64,000 bases of DNA. Source: Dermatemys mawii. Lineage: Eukaryota > Chordata > Testudines > Dermatemydidae. Under the pieces are notes generated by a model. It was not told where the DNA came from. It ran no database searches and saw only the letters and a program-made list of their open reading frames with translations. Below, in pieces: positions 46,290-58,900 of this stretch. The stretch is from positions 14,675,624 to 14,739,623 of the forward strand of contig ML677364.1 in assembly GCA_007922305.1 (NCBI GenBank). Direction: 5' to 3'. The first letter of the stretch is position 1, and every line of letters starts with the position of its first letter. Position numbers and translations under genes: made by a program.

Positions 46290-46660
46290 CCAGAAGTGAA
46301 AGCAAGCCACTATGGTCTGGTACGGCATACCGGTAAGAAACTGCCAATAGTACTGGCAGGACTGGTGATGGGGAGGGAGGCAAAGGAGGCAGCTGCTCCG
46401 GGGCCCAGTGATTTAAAGGGCCCAGCGCTATGGCCGCTGCTGCTGCCACAGTGCCTGTGGCTGGAGCCCTTGGCCCTTTAAATTGGCCGGGCAGCACAGA
46501 AGGGCTGGCTGGGGGATTTTTTGCCCGAGGCCCTGCCCCTTCTTCCCGAGGCTCCACCCCTTCTAGGGCCCCAGAGCCACCCTCCCCCACATCTTGCAAA
46601 GGACCCCAGCCACTCTGCGTACTGGTAAGTCATTTAAGTTACTTTCACCCCTGCTCTACA
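46290..46660. repeat. GC-rich interspersed repeat upstream of gene 2
   Basis: Starts near GGTACGGCATACCGGTAAG and ends near GCGTACTGGTAAGTC. The GC-rich interior explains three overlapping ORFs. The GTAAG sites here are part of the repeat, not exon donors. Confidence 0.45.
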
Positions 46661-46842
46661 CACACCACTGTATCTAGTCCCCAACTTCCTCATGCAGCAG
46701 ACCCTCTGCCAGCAGCACTCTCCACGGCAGGGGCTACATTTTGTCCTAAGTTCATTCAAACTTGGATCATATTCGCAATACCCTTGTGAACAGTACAGTG
46801 GTTCATATGGGTAACAACTAAAACTGTTTTACTGTATTTCAG

Positions 46843-46992
46843 GAGCTACCTCACCGCTCTGCTGGCATTATGCATATTTCCAAAGACATGTGGAATGAGT
46901 GAGGCTGTGGATTCTAAACCCAATATATTACTGATAATGGCAGATGATCTGGGCATTGGAGACATAGGTTGCTATGGTAATGATACCATAAG
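46843..46992 (+). CDS. ARSD: Gene 2 exon 2: signal core and metal-binding Asp pair
   Basis: Acceptor TACTGTATTTCAG, donor GTAAAG; 150 nt, the same as gene 1 exon 2. Begins with the last base of a split codon, then [13 protein letters not shown] (signal core) and [22 protein letters not shown] sequon at the end. Confidence 0.9.
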
Positions 46993-49900
46993 GTAAAGGC
47001 TCTCTCATTGCTATATGTATGTGTTTAATTTTTTCAAGCAGGCTACATGTTTTACAGGCATAAAATAAGAGAAGCTCCAGCCCCAGTGGCTTTACATTGG
47101 CCCCAGTCCAAGGCCCCAGTCTTTCAAACACTCATGCATGTACTTAATTTGATACATATAAATAGTCTTCTTGTAGTCAATGGGGCCAGCTCACCTATAG
47201 TTAACCCATGTGTATGCACTTGCAGGATTAGGGCCAACATATACATTTAAAAAAAGAAATGGGGGAAGGAAGCAGCATTATTATTTCCACTCGATCTGAA
47301 TATCCTTTTATTTTCTGTCCATTAACCTCTGCCTACTTGTTGTATCATTATTGTTTACCGTTTGTCTATCTCTACTTATATCTTACACTTTACCCATTTC
47401 TACTTTTTTATCTATGATCCTCACTCTTTCCGTGCTGTGCTTTTCCTCCAACCTTCGCCCATTTTCTCACTCCTTTCTTCCGGGCACGTGAAGCCTCCAC
47501 CCACTGGATCCAGTGAGCTGGCACTCACTAATTTATTCATGAGGGATGACCCACAAGGCCTGTACGTTCCCGGTCAGCCTGGGTCTGTAGCAGGAGCAGA
47601 AGGGCGTGTTCCTCCTGAAGAAGCACTGTCTCTTTTATAGGCAATCCTTCTCCTGCCTCAGTGGCAGTGCTGGGGTTGCAGAAAGGAGCCCTGTAGACTT
47701 CCTGCCCCCATGGTCCAGATCTGTCATTGGTGGAGGTCGGAAGGTCTGGAAGGCCTGTTTCCCTCCTCCTGCTGCTGCAGTCCTACCTCTTGGGAGAGTT
47801 AGAACCTTATAAAAACATATCATTATATACTGCCTTATGTAATCTGTCGTGTCAACACTGAACAGTAACTGCTTGGCTCACAAAAGCTCCAGATACCTGA
47901 CAGGAGGTTTTGGTTCAGTGAACTCCAAAATATAGGGTTATAAAATTGACATACAGTAGAACCTTTAAAGATACGAACACCGGAGTTATGGATTGACTGG
48001 TCAACCGGACACCATGTGAAATGGGAAGAAATGAATCAGGCAGCACCAGAGACAAAAGAAAAAGAAAGCAAATACTGTACTGTACCTGTATTACATCTTA
48101 AAGGTAGGCACATCTGGGCTGCCTGTCCTCTCCTCACCTCACTCCCACTCGTGGGGCAGCCACTTAACATCTAGGAGTGAAGACGCTGGGTGTGCCAGCC
48201 CAAGGCAGCTGGCAGAACAGGAGCAGCACTGGGGTCTGCGCTGTCTTCACACCTTCCCCTCTCCCCCGGCCGGGGTCTGTGTGCTGTTTTCACACACCCT
48301 TCCGCAGGCCAGGAGGAGGATGCTGTTTTCACCCACCCCTCCCCCGGATGGGAGGGGGTCAAGCTGTTTTCACACCTCCCTCTCCAGGCCAGAAGGGGGA
48401 CAAGGTTGCAGTCCAATACAGGGAATGATGGGGGAGTTCAGCTGCTGCTGGAACCTGGCTTGGAGTGCCAGCTGCTGGAACTGGAGCCCGAACTGCACTT
48501 TGTTCAGAGTTACAAACATCTCAGCATTACAGAAAACCTCCATTCCCAGGGTGTTCGTAACTCTGAGGTTCTACTGTAGTCAAAGCATTGGAAGGGGAAA
48601 TCATTCCTTCTCTGGTCAGCATCCCACTTACACATATAATTGCCATAGTTTCAGGTTTGCAGATTAAGCTATATTTTAAACTAGTGGCCAGATTTATACC
48701 AGTGTTAACTCATTCAAATCAGAGGAGTTACTTCAGGGATGAACTTGGTCCTAATTCTCTAGTGGTGAAAGGCTACTCAGCACTGTATCAAACGTACCCT
48801 TAAAGCACATAAAGCATAAGAGCTATGCTTCTAGGGAAGCCATTTGAAAGCTGGGTTAATTTTGATTTATCTTGTAATTAAGTTTCATGGATGTATCCTT
48901 CAATTTGCTACCTACTTGTGTTAACATATGCCTCTCTTGTTTCTTCTTTGTAGAACCCCTAATATTGACCGGCTGGCCAAGGAAGGGGTGAAACTTACTC
49001 AGCACATTGCTGCAGCTCCACTTTGTACCCCAAGCAGAGCAGCTTTCCTGACTGGCAGATACCCCATCAGATCAGGTTGGGCACATTTTTAGTGATACAA
49101 TGCTGTCTGTGTACAGCTGAGCTCTGGTGGTCATCAGTAACAAGTCAGCATCTACCAACAGTCCCCAAATAGTGAAAGAGAAGATACTGCAGTAATTTTC
49201 TATCCTAAGGAGAAGAAAATACTCTCTTGCTGGTATCTCAGATTCTGATGCTAACTTTTGGTAAACAATGAACTTTTGAGGGTGGGGGGTTAACATCATT
49301 TTACAAACCTTCAGCATAACTATATGAGAAAAGTGAGAGTCTCATGTAAGTGTGTTACAATAGAGTGAAAAGACGCCAATGTAAAATGAGATTCTTCACA
49401 TCTTTAGCTTGTACAGAGAATGCTGCGTCCACTTTCTAGTGTTCTGCTGAGATTGAAAGCCATGGACGAAGGGAATACAGCAGGTTCTAATTAGCAATGG
49501 TCAAGCTGTGACAGTTTTGAAAGCCCCTCCTATTTATTTAAAATATTTTTCAGCGGATGATTGACATGCCACAATAATTTCTGTATAGAGTGGAAGATCA
49601 CAAAATTATACAAAAATAGAGAAATTATTTTATTTTAGGTCAACATTGCAAAGGAGCAAAGGGCTGTTATCAGATAAGAACATCCGCTATTTTATAGACT
49701 CTAATTGTGATTTGACACTATAAAGAGACTAAATATGTTAACTTTTAGCTTTTCAAGATATTGATGGCAGCTAATTGTTCTTTGTAGTCCTAACAGTCTC
49801 TTAAGGAAGAACTTGACTTCCCTGCGCTGTTTTGTGCAGTTATGTCTTTATCATATACTCATATCATTTTCAGGCCTTCTAATTATAGAACTATAGAAGT

Positions 49901-52900
49901 GCCTTTTAAGCTGATACAAATGTGAACACTAGCACAAAATTTGTGAGCATTATACACTGTGGGATATGCAGATTTGTCATTGGTCTTAGCTTGCCTAAAC
50001 TCATGTAAGCCAAAGACAGAGGAGATAAGTATACTTTTGTGTTTAAAGCCTAGGGACTGGGTTTCATTCCTTCCTGCAGAATGAGGATAATGTTTATCTG
50101 CTTCACAAGGGTGTCATGAGACTTAATTGATGTTTATGATGAATTTTGAGACTCTTGCGTGGAGACCTATCTGTCTCCATTACTGCAAGGCATTACTGAG
50201 TGCCTTGCAACCTTTAATGTAGGGAAATATTATCCTTATCTTTCAAAAGGAGAACTCAGGCAAAACAAGACTAAGGCCAGAAGGGACGACCTAGGCTGAG
50301 CTCCTGTGTGTCACAGGCCACCAACACTACCCAGCACCCCCACGCTAAACCCAACAACTGAAATTAGACCAAAGTATTACAGCCCACAGGAAAATATTAT
50401 GTGTTGCAGGCAGAGAATAAGAGGGACAAAGTTCACCAGTGCCTGGGACCCCTGCAGTAATATGAAAAAGATTGAGTGAGATACACAGAAAATTCTGGCA
50501 GGTGACCTGTACACTGCAGAAGAAGGTAAAAACCTCCCAAGGTCACTGCCAATCTGACTGGGAGAAACTTCCTTCCCATTCACTCCTATAGTATCATTTT
50601 TACCCTGAGCATGTGAGCAAAAACCAGCCAGTCACACACCTGAGAGAGGGAATGCTTAGTGCCACCTCAGAACCCTAGCCCACCCCATCCAATGTTCCAT
50701 CTCCAGCTTGGCCTTCCTGATGCTTCATAGGAAAAAGATTAAAATACAAACAAAAAAAATCTCCCAACAAAATACATTGGAGTGCGGGGATTCCTTCCTG
50801 ACCCCAGCAGGTGGCCAGCTGAAAGAATGAAGCATGAGCTTTAGGAACATAAGACATAAACCACATGTCAGCCCCAGAGTTGCTGAGATTCCCCTACCAT
50901 CACAAGTAATTGTCAGACAATTGCACCCATAAATCTGTCCCGCTCTCTCTTGAAACTAGTTAAGTTGTTTGCACCTGCAACTCCTATTGGGAGGCTGTTC
51001 CAGAACCTCACCCCTCTCATAGTTAGAAACATTCTTCTAATTTCCAGACTGAATTTTTCTCAAAGAACAAAATCAGGTTAGACTTGCATGATCAATCTTT
51101 GGCAAACCTGTGTGGTGTTGCATCCCGTTTATCCTTTAACTCCATTAATTTAATTATTCTCTCCTTCACAATTTGTTATAAACCCTTGTATACTACTGAG
51201 GACAGACTAACAGGTCTGCAATTGCCCAAATCACTTCCCCCCGCCTTTTCTTAGCGATAAGTACGATGCTAGCAATTCTGCAAGTTAAATGGTACTACAG
51301 CTGTCTGTGACGGAGCAGGGAATGGAATGCCGGCTTCCCAATTCCCAGGTTAATGCCCTAAAGCATGGGCCATCCCTCCTCTCTGATGCAAAAAGCTGTG
51401 CCAAATATTATTTGTTTATTGTAAAATACTGTCTTGCTATGTCCTTGACTCATTAAAGCACTTTGATACTGCAATAATGAGTGTGGTGCAAATACATGCA
51501 TTAGTATATAAACAATTTGGGTCTGCTACTTTTTATTCTTATAGCCTTGATCCTGCAAGACTTATGTAGGTGTGCTTTATGCTCCATGAATAGTTCCACT
51601 GGTTTCAAAGTTAAGTGCATGCATAAATCTTCTATGCAGTGCTGATATAGTTATGTTGGTCCAAGTATGTTAGAGAGACAAGGTGGGTGAGATAATATAT
51701 TTCATTGAACAAATTTCTATTGGTGAGAAAAACAACCTTTTGAGCTAACCCAAAGCTCTTCTGTCTTGCTCACCAACAGAAGTTGGTCCAATAAAAGATA
51801 TTACCTAACTCTGCTTAAATCTTGGCAGGAGTGTGGCCTGAGCAATGAAAACAACACAAAATCAAGCAAAAAATGTGTAGATGTATTTTGTTATGTACTG
51901 CAGGCATGGCTTCCAGCAATGGGTATCGTGCCCTGCAGTGGAATGCTGGGTCAGGAGGACTCCCTGTAAATGAAACCACTTTTGCCAAGGTGCTGCGTCA
52001 GCAGGGTTACACCACGGGTCTTATAGGTATGTAGGAATATTCTTTATCGTGAGTTGGCACAGGAATGATTATCCGGATGTGTGGGTTTTTATTTTCTCTC
52101 AGATGTCTGTCAGTCACAGGTATGTAGCCCCTGAGCAGGTGAGAAAAATAACTAATAGATGTAGGTGTCTATATTAATAATAGTAGTAATAATACCTTAT
52201 AGACTTTGAGGTCAGAAGGGACCGTTGTGATCATCTAGCTCTTATATAGTGCTTTTCATCGGTAGATCTTAAAGTACTTTACAAAGGAGGTCAGTATTAT
52301 TATCTCCATTTGACAAATTCTTTTTAATGTCCAAGGCTGGGAGTTTCAAAGGAACCTAGGGGGTTTATGTGCCCAACCACCATTTAAATGGGCACTTAGC
52401 TCTCCTAAGGCTTCTTTGAAAATCCCAGCCCTAACAATTGCCTTTCTTTGTTTATTTAACTTTCAGGGAAGTGGCATCAGGGTATGAACTGTGAAGTCCT
52501 CAATGATCACTGCCACCACCCTTCAAACCATGGTTTTGATTATTTTTATGGCATGCCTTTTACTCTTCTAAACAACTGTCAGAAAAACAAACCTCCTGAG
52601 TTGGATGCAGCCCTTCAAGCCAAACTCTGGCTTTACACTCAAATAATTGCCCTTGCTGTGCTCACTGTTATCTTTGGAAAGCTTACTGGCTTGATCTCTG
52701 CCAGCTGGAAAATAGTCGCCTGCTTTGCCTTAGCTGGCTCTCTTTTTTTCACTTCCTGGTACTCCAGTTATGGATTTGTGCGATATTGGAACTGTATCCT
52801 GATGAGGAACTATGACATTACTGAACAACCTATGAAGTTGGAAAGGACAGCTGCCCTCATGCTTAAGGAAGCAGTTTCATTTATTGAAAGGTAACTCCTT

Positions 52901-55900
52901 TTTTCTTAAAGGAGACAAGATCCCAGGAGTGTTTAAGATCCTCTGTGCAAGTGGGGTTTTTTGCATAAGCTATTAATGTCTCTGGATAGTTCTTTTTCAA
53001 ATATTTTTGAAGCACATGAGAAATTTCTGCCCACAAACACACTGCTCACTGACTTGGAGCCAAGAAAAGAATATCTGTATGAATGACATGTTAACGGGGA
53101 GAGCATTTTGAGTATTGACAACAAATGAGTACACCAAGGATTTGATTTTATTTCAGCAATCCTGGATCTGGAAATACCTGGAGCTTTTCAAATAAGAGAG
53201 GGTTTAGCCAGGTGACATATGTGACCAAGGACTCATTTTTCACTTTTTTTATTATTTGCAAAACAATACTGTGTTGCTTCCCCACATATCAGCCAAACTC
53301 TAAATGTTTTTTTTTTCCCTAACTAAATCTATCCCTTCATATTTATCATGAAAGAATACAGGGCCAAAGTCCATGGTGTCATCTGAGGTGCAAGTCTTCG
53401 TGGAATTGAGGCCACCTTGGTGACCCATATGGGTGGGATTTTCAAACGTGCCGGGTGATTTAGGCTCATAAGTCCCAGTGAAAATCAGTGGAGTGCATGC
53501 TCCATACTCACTTAAATGCTTTTGAAAAGCTGTAGTGAGAGAATAAGTAATTTTTATGGAGATCTTGTGGTGGGCTGCAGCCTCATGGCCCATACCCTCC
53601 ACTGTACCAGTGAAGATTGGCACCATTACAGCACAAGATTTCTGCAAATAAAACATGCTCTTTGTCATTCACTTATTTTTTAGGTTTCCATTATTGTTCC
53701 CCCATCGTCCCTTCTTTTAGCTCCCAGGCTGCTCTCTCTCCCATGCCAGCCCCCTATCTCTGTTAATGGAGGCCTGTTTCTGATCCTACACTACATAATC
53801 CAGCAATTGTCCTACTGTGGTTGCCAGGCTATTCTTTCTGTGGCTTTTATTTCTCTTACTCCCTTTCAGACAGCTTCATTTTTTTTACATAAGACTATAG
53901 ACTTATTAACCACAGCAAATCTGATACTTTGATCTAATTGGTCAGGTATCCTGCCTCCGGCAGTGACTCATCCCCTTTGGTGCTCAACTGGAAGGGAACA
54001 AACTACAAAAAGCCCCATGAGACATCCAGATAACTGTACTGTGCTATACATTGCAGACAAAACTTCAGGTAAAAATTTCAGAAGTGCTTAAGTCCCATTT
54101 TCAAAAATGACATTGGCACTTAGGAGCCTCTGTCCTTCTGACTTCCAGTGAAAGAGTTTCAGTAGGACTGAGTCAGTGATGGGCAGCCCCCACGCTGCAT
54201 GCAGCCCATCAGGATACTGTGATTTGCGGGCCGTAGACATTTTGCTGATGTTGACTGTCCACAGGCCTGGCCCCCCACAGCTCCCAGTGGCTGCGGTTCG
54301 CCATTTCCGGCCAATGGGAGCTGTGGGAAGTGGCGGGCCGCCGGGATGTGCTGGCTGCCACTTCCCTCGGCTCCCATTGGCCAGGAATGGTGAACTGCAG
54401 CCAATAGGAGCCGTGCGGGACTGTGCCTGCAGATGGTCAACATCAACAAAATGTCTCACAGCCTGCAATCGCGTTACCCTGAGGAGCTGCATGCGGGCCG
54501 CAGGTTGCCCACCATTGAGTTAGATGCTTAACTCACTTAGGCACTTTTGAAAATTCCTATAGGTATCTATTTGCAGCTTTAGGCATCTAAATACCTTTAT
54601 AAGTAAAGGTGCCTAAGTTGCTTTGAAAATTGGACTTAGAAGCCTAAGTCATGGGAGGGTGTTTGAAAAATTTATCCTTCCTAACTGCATGTGATAACTG
54701 TTTTACACCTTGAAGTCTGACATTTATTTCTGCCTCACTGTTCCATTATCGTGTCCCTTTTTTTTTCTTTCACCTGGTTTACAGCCTTCCATGGTGCCAC
54801 ACACTCTTTCTCTTTACTATGGAGTTGAAAATAGCTAACTTTTGTGTTGAGGTAAAGCCCTTTTGTGAGGAGGTTCTGAGATTGTTCTCACTAGGGAAAT
54901 TGTTTTGAAAATATATACTGTTTGGTGCATGGTAATGTAAACTCTTTTGGAGAGAGACATTACTCCCCAAAATAGCTAGTGTCATCCGATGTGCACATTA
55001 CAAGAGAGGATGCTCTAGACAGGCCAAATTGAGGTCAGTGGGATTATGTCAGGATGAATGAGGTTCTAGTTAAAATGTATGTGTGTGAATGTGAAAGCTT
55101 CTAGATTTTTCCAAGTGCACAACAAAAATATTCATTTAATTCTTTAAGAAACAAGCATGGACCATTCCTCCTCTTCGTTTCCTTTTTACATGTTCACACA
55201 CCCCTTTTCACCACGGAGAAATTTCTTGGGAAGAGCAGACACGGCTTATATGGAGACAATGTAGAAGAAATGGATTGGTTGGTGGGTAAGTGTCCTTTAT
55301 GAAAGAGACTTTCTTTAAATGTATCAGTGGATTTTTAATGGTGAACTACTGATGTCAAACAAGCTTTTAGAGTCTTAAAAGCTATTAAAGATTTCTGCAA
55401 GGGCTCTGCAAAGCTTTAGTTTCCTAATCATATTAATTAGATCTTGATCTTTTCATTGGATTCATAGCAAACTTTTCATTTATAGGCAAAATTCTTGATG
55501 CTATTGACAAAGAAGATTTGAAAAACAACACATTCACATATTTTGCTTCTGATCATGGAGGACAATTGGAGGCTCAAGAGGGAAAAGCTCAGCTAGGTGG
55601 CTGGAATGGCATATATAAAGGTAAGAAATATGATTTCTTTTAAGGTTAGAAATGCAACAGAAAATTAATTTGCTTGACTAACACTGATGGGCTCAAGGTG
55701 TGTTGGGTTCTATTCCTGGTTCTAGCACAGGTGTCGTGTAATCAGGGAGATAGAACACAGAAAGATTAAGTTTACTGTCTCATTTCTCTGAAACGAAAGT
55801 ATTAAACTTGCCTGTCTCACAATGGTATTGTGAAGCTTGCATAACACCTGTAAATCATTGTGAAATCCTCGGATGGAAGACTTCATAAAAGGGAAAAATG

Positions 55901-58900
55901 TTGGTATTAAATTAGTTATTAACTGATCTTTTGTAGAGAGCGAGGGAAAATAATAAGGAGCTATGGTACCAAAAAAAGCTTTGTTCTTTGTGTATACAAG
56001 CTCTTGACATTCGCAAGCTTCAATGGCATTTTATGGAATCATTCCTACTAGACAGTAAATGTAAATGATTTCCATGCAGTCAGACAAATTCAATTATGGT
56101 AACTTATTGTGCCCCAGAAATCATAGATACCTGGGTAATCAAAAAAGGAAAGGAGAAGTGTGCTGTCCCTTACAGTGAGAAGCAATTACTGCATAGTTTT
56201 GTTGCTTTCAATATACTCTGCACAAGACAAATGCCAATCAGAAACCATGTAAACATTTTCATTTTTCAAACTGCAGCTTGTATTAATTTTGCAGTCTGGC
56301 TTGATTTCTAGTGCAGCACTTGCCAAGTACACAGCCAGGGCAAAGACTTGAAACTGACTCCCTGAGCTGCGGAAATTGTATACTACTGAAAGGGAGAGTC
56401 CACCCGCTTTCAAAGACAGGGAGGAGGAACTTTTGCTAGCTCTTGTCTCTTCCCTATGCAGCTGGACTGCATAAGTGGCTCTGATTGCTGCCATTGCATG
56501 GAAGCAGTACTTATAAATTTGATGAATGAGTCTGGTGGGATTTTGGAGGGCAGGAGGAAACAAGGTTGCAATGGCAAGCAGCTAAAACACATGGAAACCT
56601 GATGGTTTATATTGGGTGTACCCAACTGTATCACAATACACATCTTTTCTTCAGCACGTAGACAGTCTGAGCATCCTGATGCTTGAGTTGAGCAGAAATC
56701 TTATTCCATCTATATCTGTCTGATTTCTGTGTACAGAGTGGTTAGGAAAAATCACTTGACTGAAAGTTCAGATAAAGGTATAGAATAGCTTTTGTATTAT
56801 TCAGATTCTTTTTTCTGGTCTTGAAGTTCGTGGGTAACTTTTTTCAAAACCTCCTAAGTGACTTTGGAGCCTAAATTTCATTTTCAAAAGTGAAATAGGC
56901 ACTCTAGGTTTTAGACCAATTAGTAACTAAATCCTTGATGCCTGAGTCACTTTTGAAAATGTTAACCCATGTCTAAACAGAACCAATCTGTACTGAAACT
57001 CTGAATTAAAATGGGGGATGAGGCTCTTTAAATGCTATTTTAAGATGTATTTTATACCCTTCACTCATGTGTGTACTCAGAGTGTTTCCAGTCTCTCCCT
57101 TTTTGCTAGGTCTTGGGGCTATTTGGTGTAGCCTCTCAAAAGTTTCCTGTCACCCCCTTCTGACCCTAGAAAAGGATGTAGACTAACAGCTGAGTGCAGG
57201 AAGAGCTATGTAAGGGAAAAAAGAGAGAAAATTATTGCCAAAGAACATATATTTGAAAGCTTGCTTGCCCATTTTCCCATCCATCCCACGCTGTAAGTCA
57301 TTGCAGCACACATTAATTACACACGCCCTCCCAGTTTTGGAAGGTGTGTTCGATTTTTATTTTTTTGAGTGATTCTGTGCATCCCTTTCAAAGTTTATGA
57401 AGTCAGAATTTAACCACGGAATTAAACCTTAGGGATGAGCAATGTACTGCTGCCATCTGTCTCTAATTTCATGTACAATTATCATGTCTGTTAATGAGCA
57501 ATAACTGTTACATGTCACTTTGCTGTAGGTGGAAAAGGCATGGGAGGCTGGGAAGGAGGCATCCGTGTGCCAGGGATACTTAGATGGCCAGGAGTCTTTC
57601 CTGCTGACACAGTTATTGATGAACCTACAAGCCTTATGGACATTTATCCCACAGTGGCTCACCTGGGCGGAGGGATAGTGCCCCAGGACAGGTATAGAGA
57701 CAACAAAGTATATTCACTACCTATAATGTAACGTAATGACAATATTGCTGCTTGGCTGTTGCTAAACTTTACATTCATAGTGTGGTATGCAATGTGCAAT
57801 GTGGTATGCAAAGCAATGGGTTTTGATGGCTTCTGTGGCTGCTGTACAATCATAATGAAGGATAGTGCTGTGGGTTATAGCACATAGTGCATCGGGGGGT
57901 CGGATAGTTGTCAGATCAAGGAAACCCCCGAAAGTATGAAATGAAGTAATTAAAGGTATGTCAACAAGTGCAATAAAAAACTCACAGCTGGCCCATGTCC
58001 CCTGACTCAGGCTCGCAAGGCTCAGGCTGTGGGGTTATAACATTGCTGTGTAAATGTCTGAGCTTGGACTGGACCCCGGGCTCTGAAACCCTCCCTCCTT
58101 GATTCTCAGATCCTAGGTTCTAGCCCAAGCCCAAAAGTCTACAGTGCATGTCACTGTGCCTCAGTGGGTCACATCTGAGAATACCAGATTCAGGACAAAC
58201 TGCTGAGAAATAGGTTGGACTTACCCCCAGACTGGTGGTTATTCTATCATTTGATATTCCAACCCAGTAACAAAGGTAAACTTCTGTCTCACGACACTGG
58301 TTAAAAAGAAGTCAAAAATGCAATCTCCTTAGGCATTCCAGCCCTTATTTCACCACCCAGACACTAGACTTTATGATGAGTGGTTATTGAAAAACAATTT
58401 CATTAAACAAAGGGTTCTTCTGATTCCAAGAGATCAGCCACATACCCAGATCAATATATAACTCAGATCCTACCCAAGAGTCATACTGTTGGCAATCCTT
58501 TAGTATTTAATGTCTAAATGTTTAGCTCTCTCCTTTTTTCTTATAAATAAAGTAGTCAAAGAAATCACATACATACATTGCAAAGTTCTTGGATCAGGTT
58601 TGTAGCAGTAATGTTACAGACTGTTGGCTTGTAAAGTCTCTGGTAACTTCCAAATGACTGGAAGGTCCTCAATCCACTGGTTGGAATGCTCCTTTTAGTG
58701 TAAATCCATATCCCAGGGATCAGAGCAGGAAAGAGACAAAATGAAGATGCTTCCAGATTTTTTTTTTATACTTAGAGGAACAAAATGGAGTCCAGGGTCA
58801 CTTGAGCTTGTCACATACCCTTGCATACTCTGGTGACTCATAGGAGCCATTACCCATATTCTGGCTAAAGCGTCTCGAGGAAGGCTCACTGGGTGGGGAT

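Larger units (their letters stand above)
49076..51903 (+). other. Gene 2 intron 3
   Basis: GTTGGG...GCAG intron of about 2.8 kb. Contains CR1 inverse text about 50270-51100 and a Penelope-like terminal piece about 51640-51815. Confidence 0.6.

Noticed and set aside
46230..46789. ORFs of 83-119 codons just upstream of gene 2 exon 2
   Set aside because: GC-rich interspersed repeat; no sulfatase similarity and no fitting donor phase.
48177..48667. Three overlapping + strand ORFs of 83-129 codons
   Set aside because: Inside the pogo/Tigger-type element; arise from repeated TGCTGTTTTCACAC-like units.
54088..54523. ORFs of 96-134 codons on both strands
   Set aside because: Generated by the foldback hAT element at 54174-54517.
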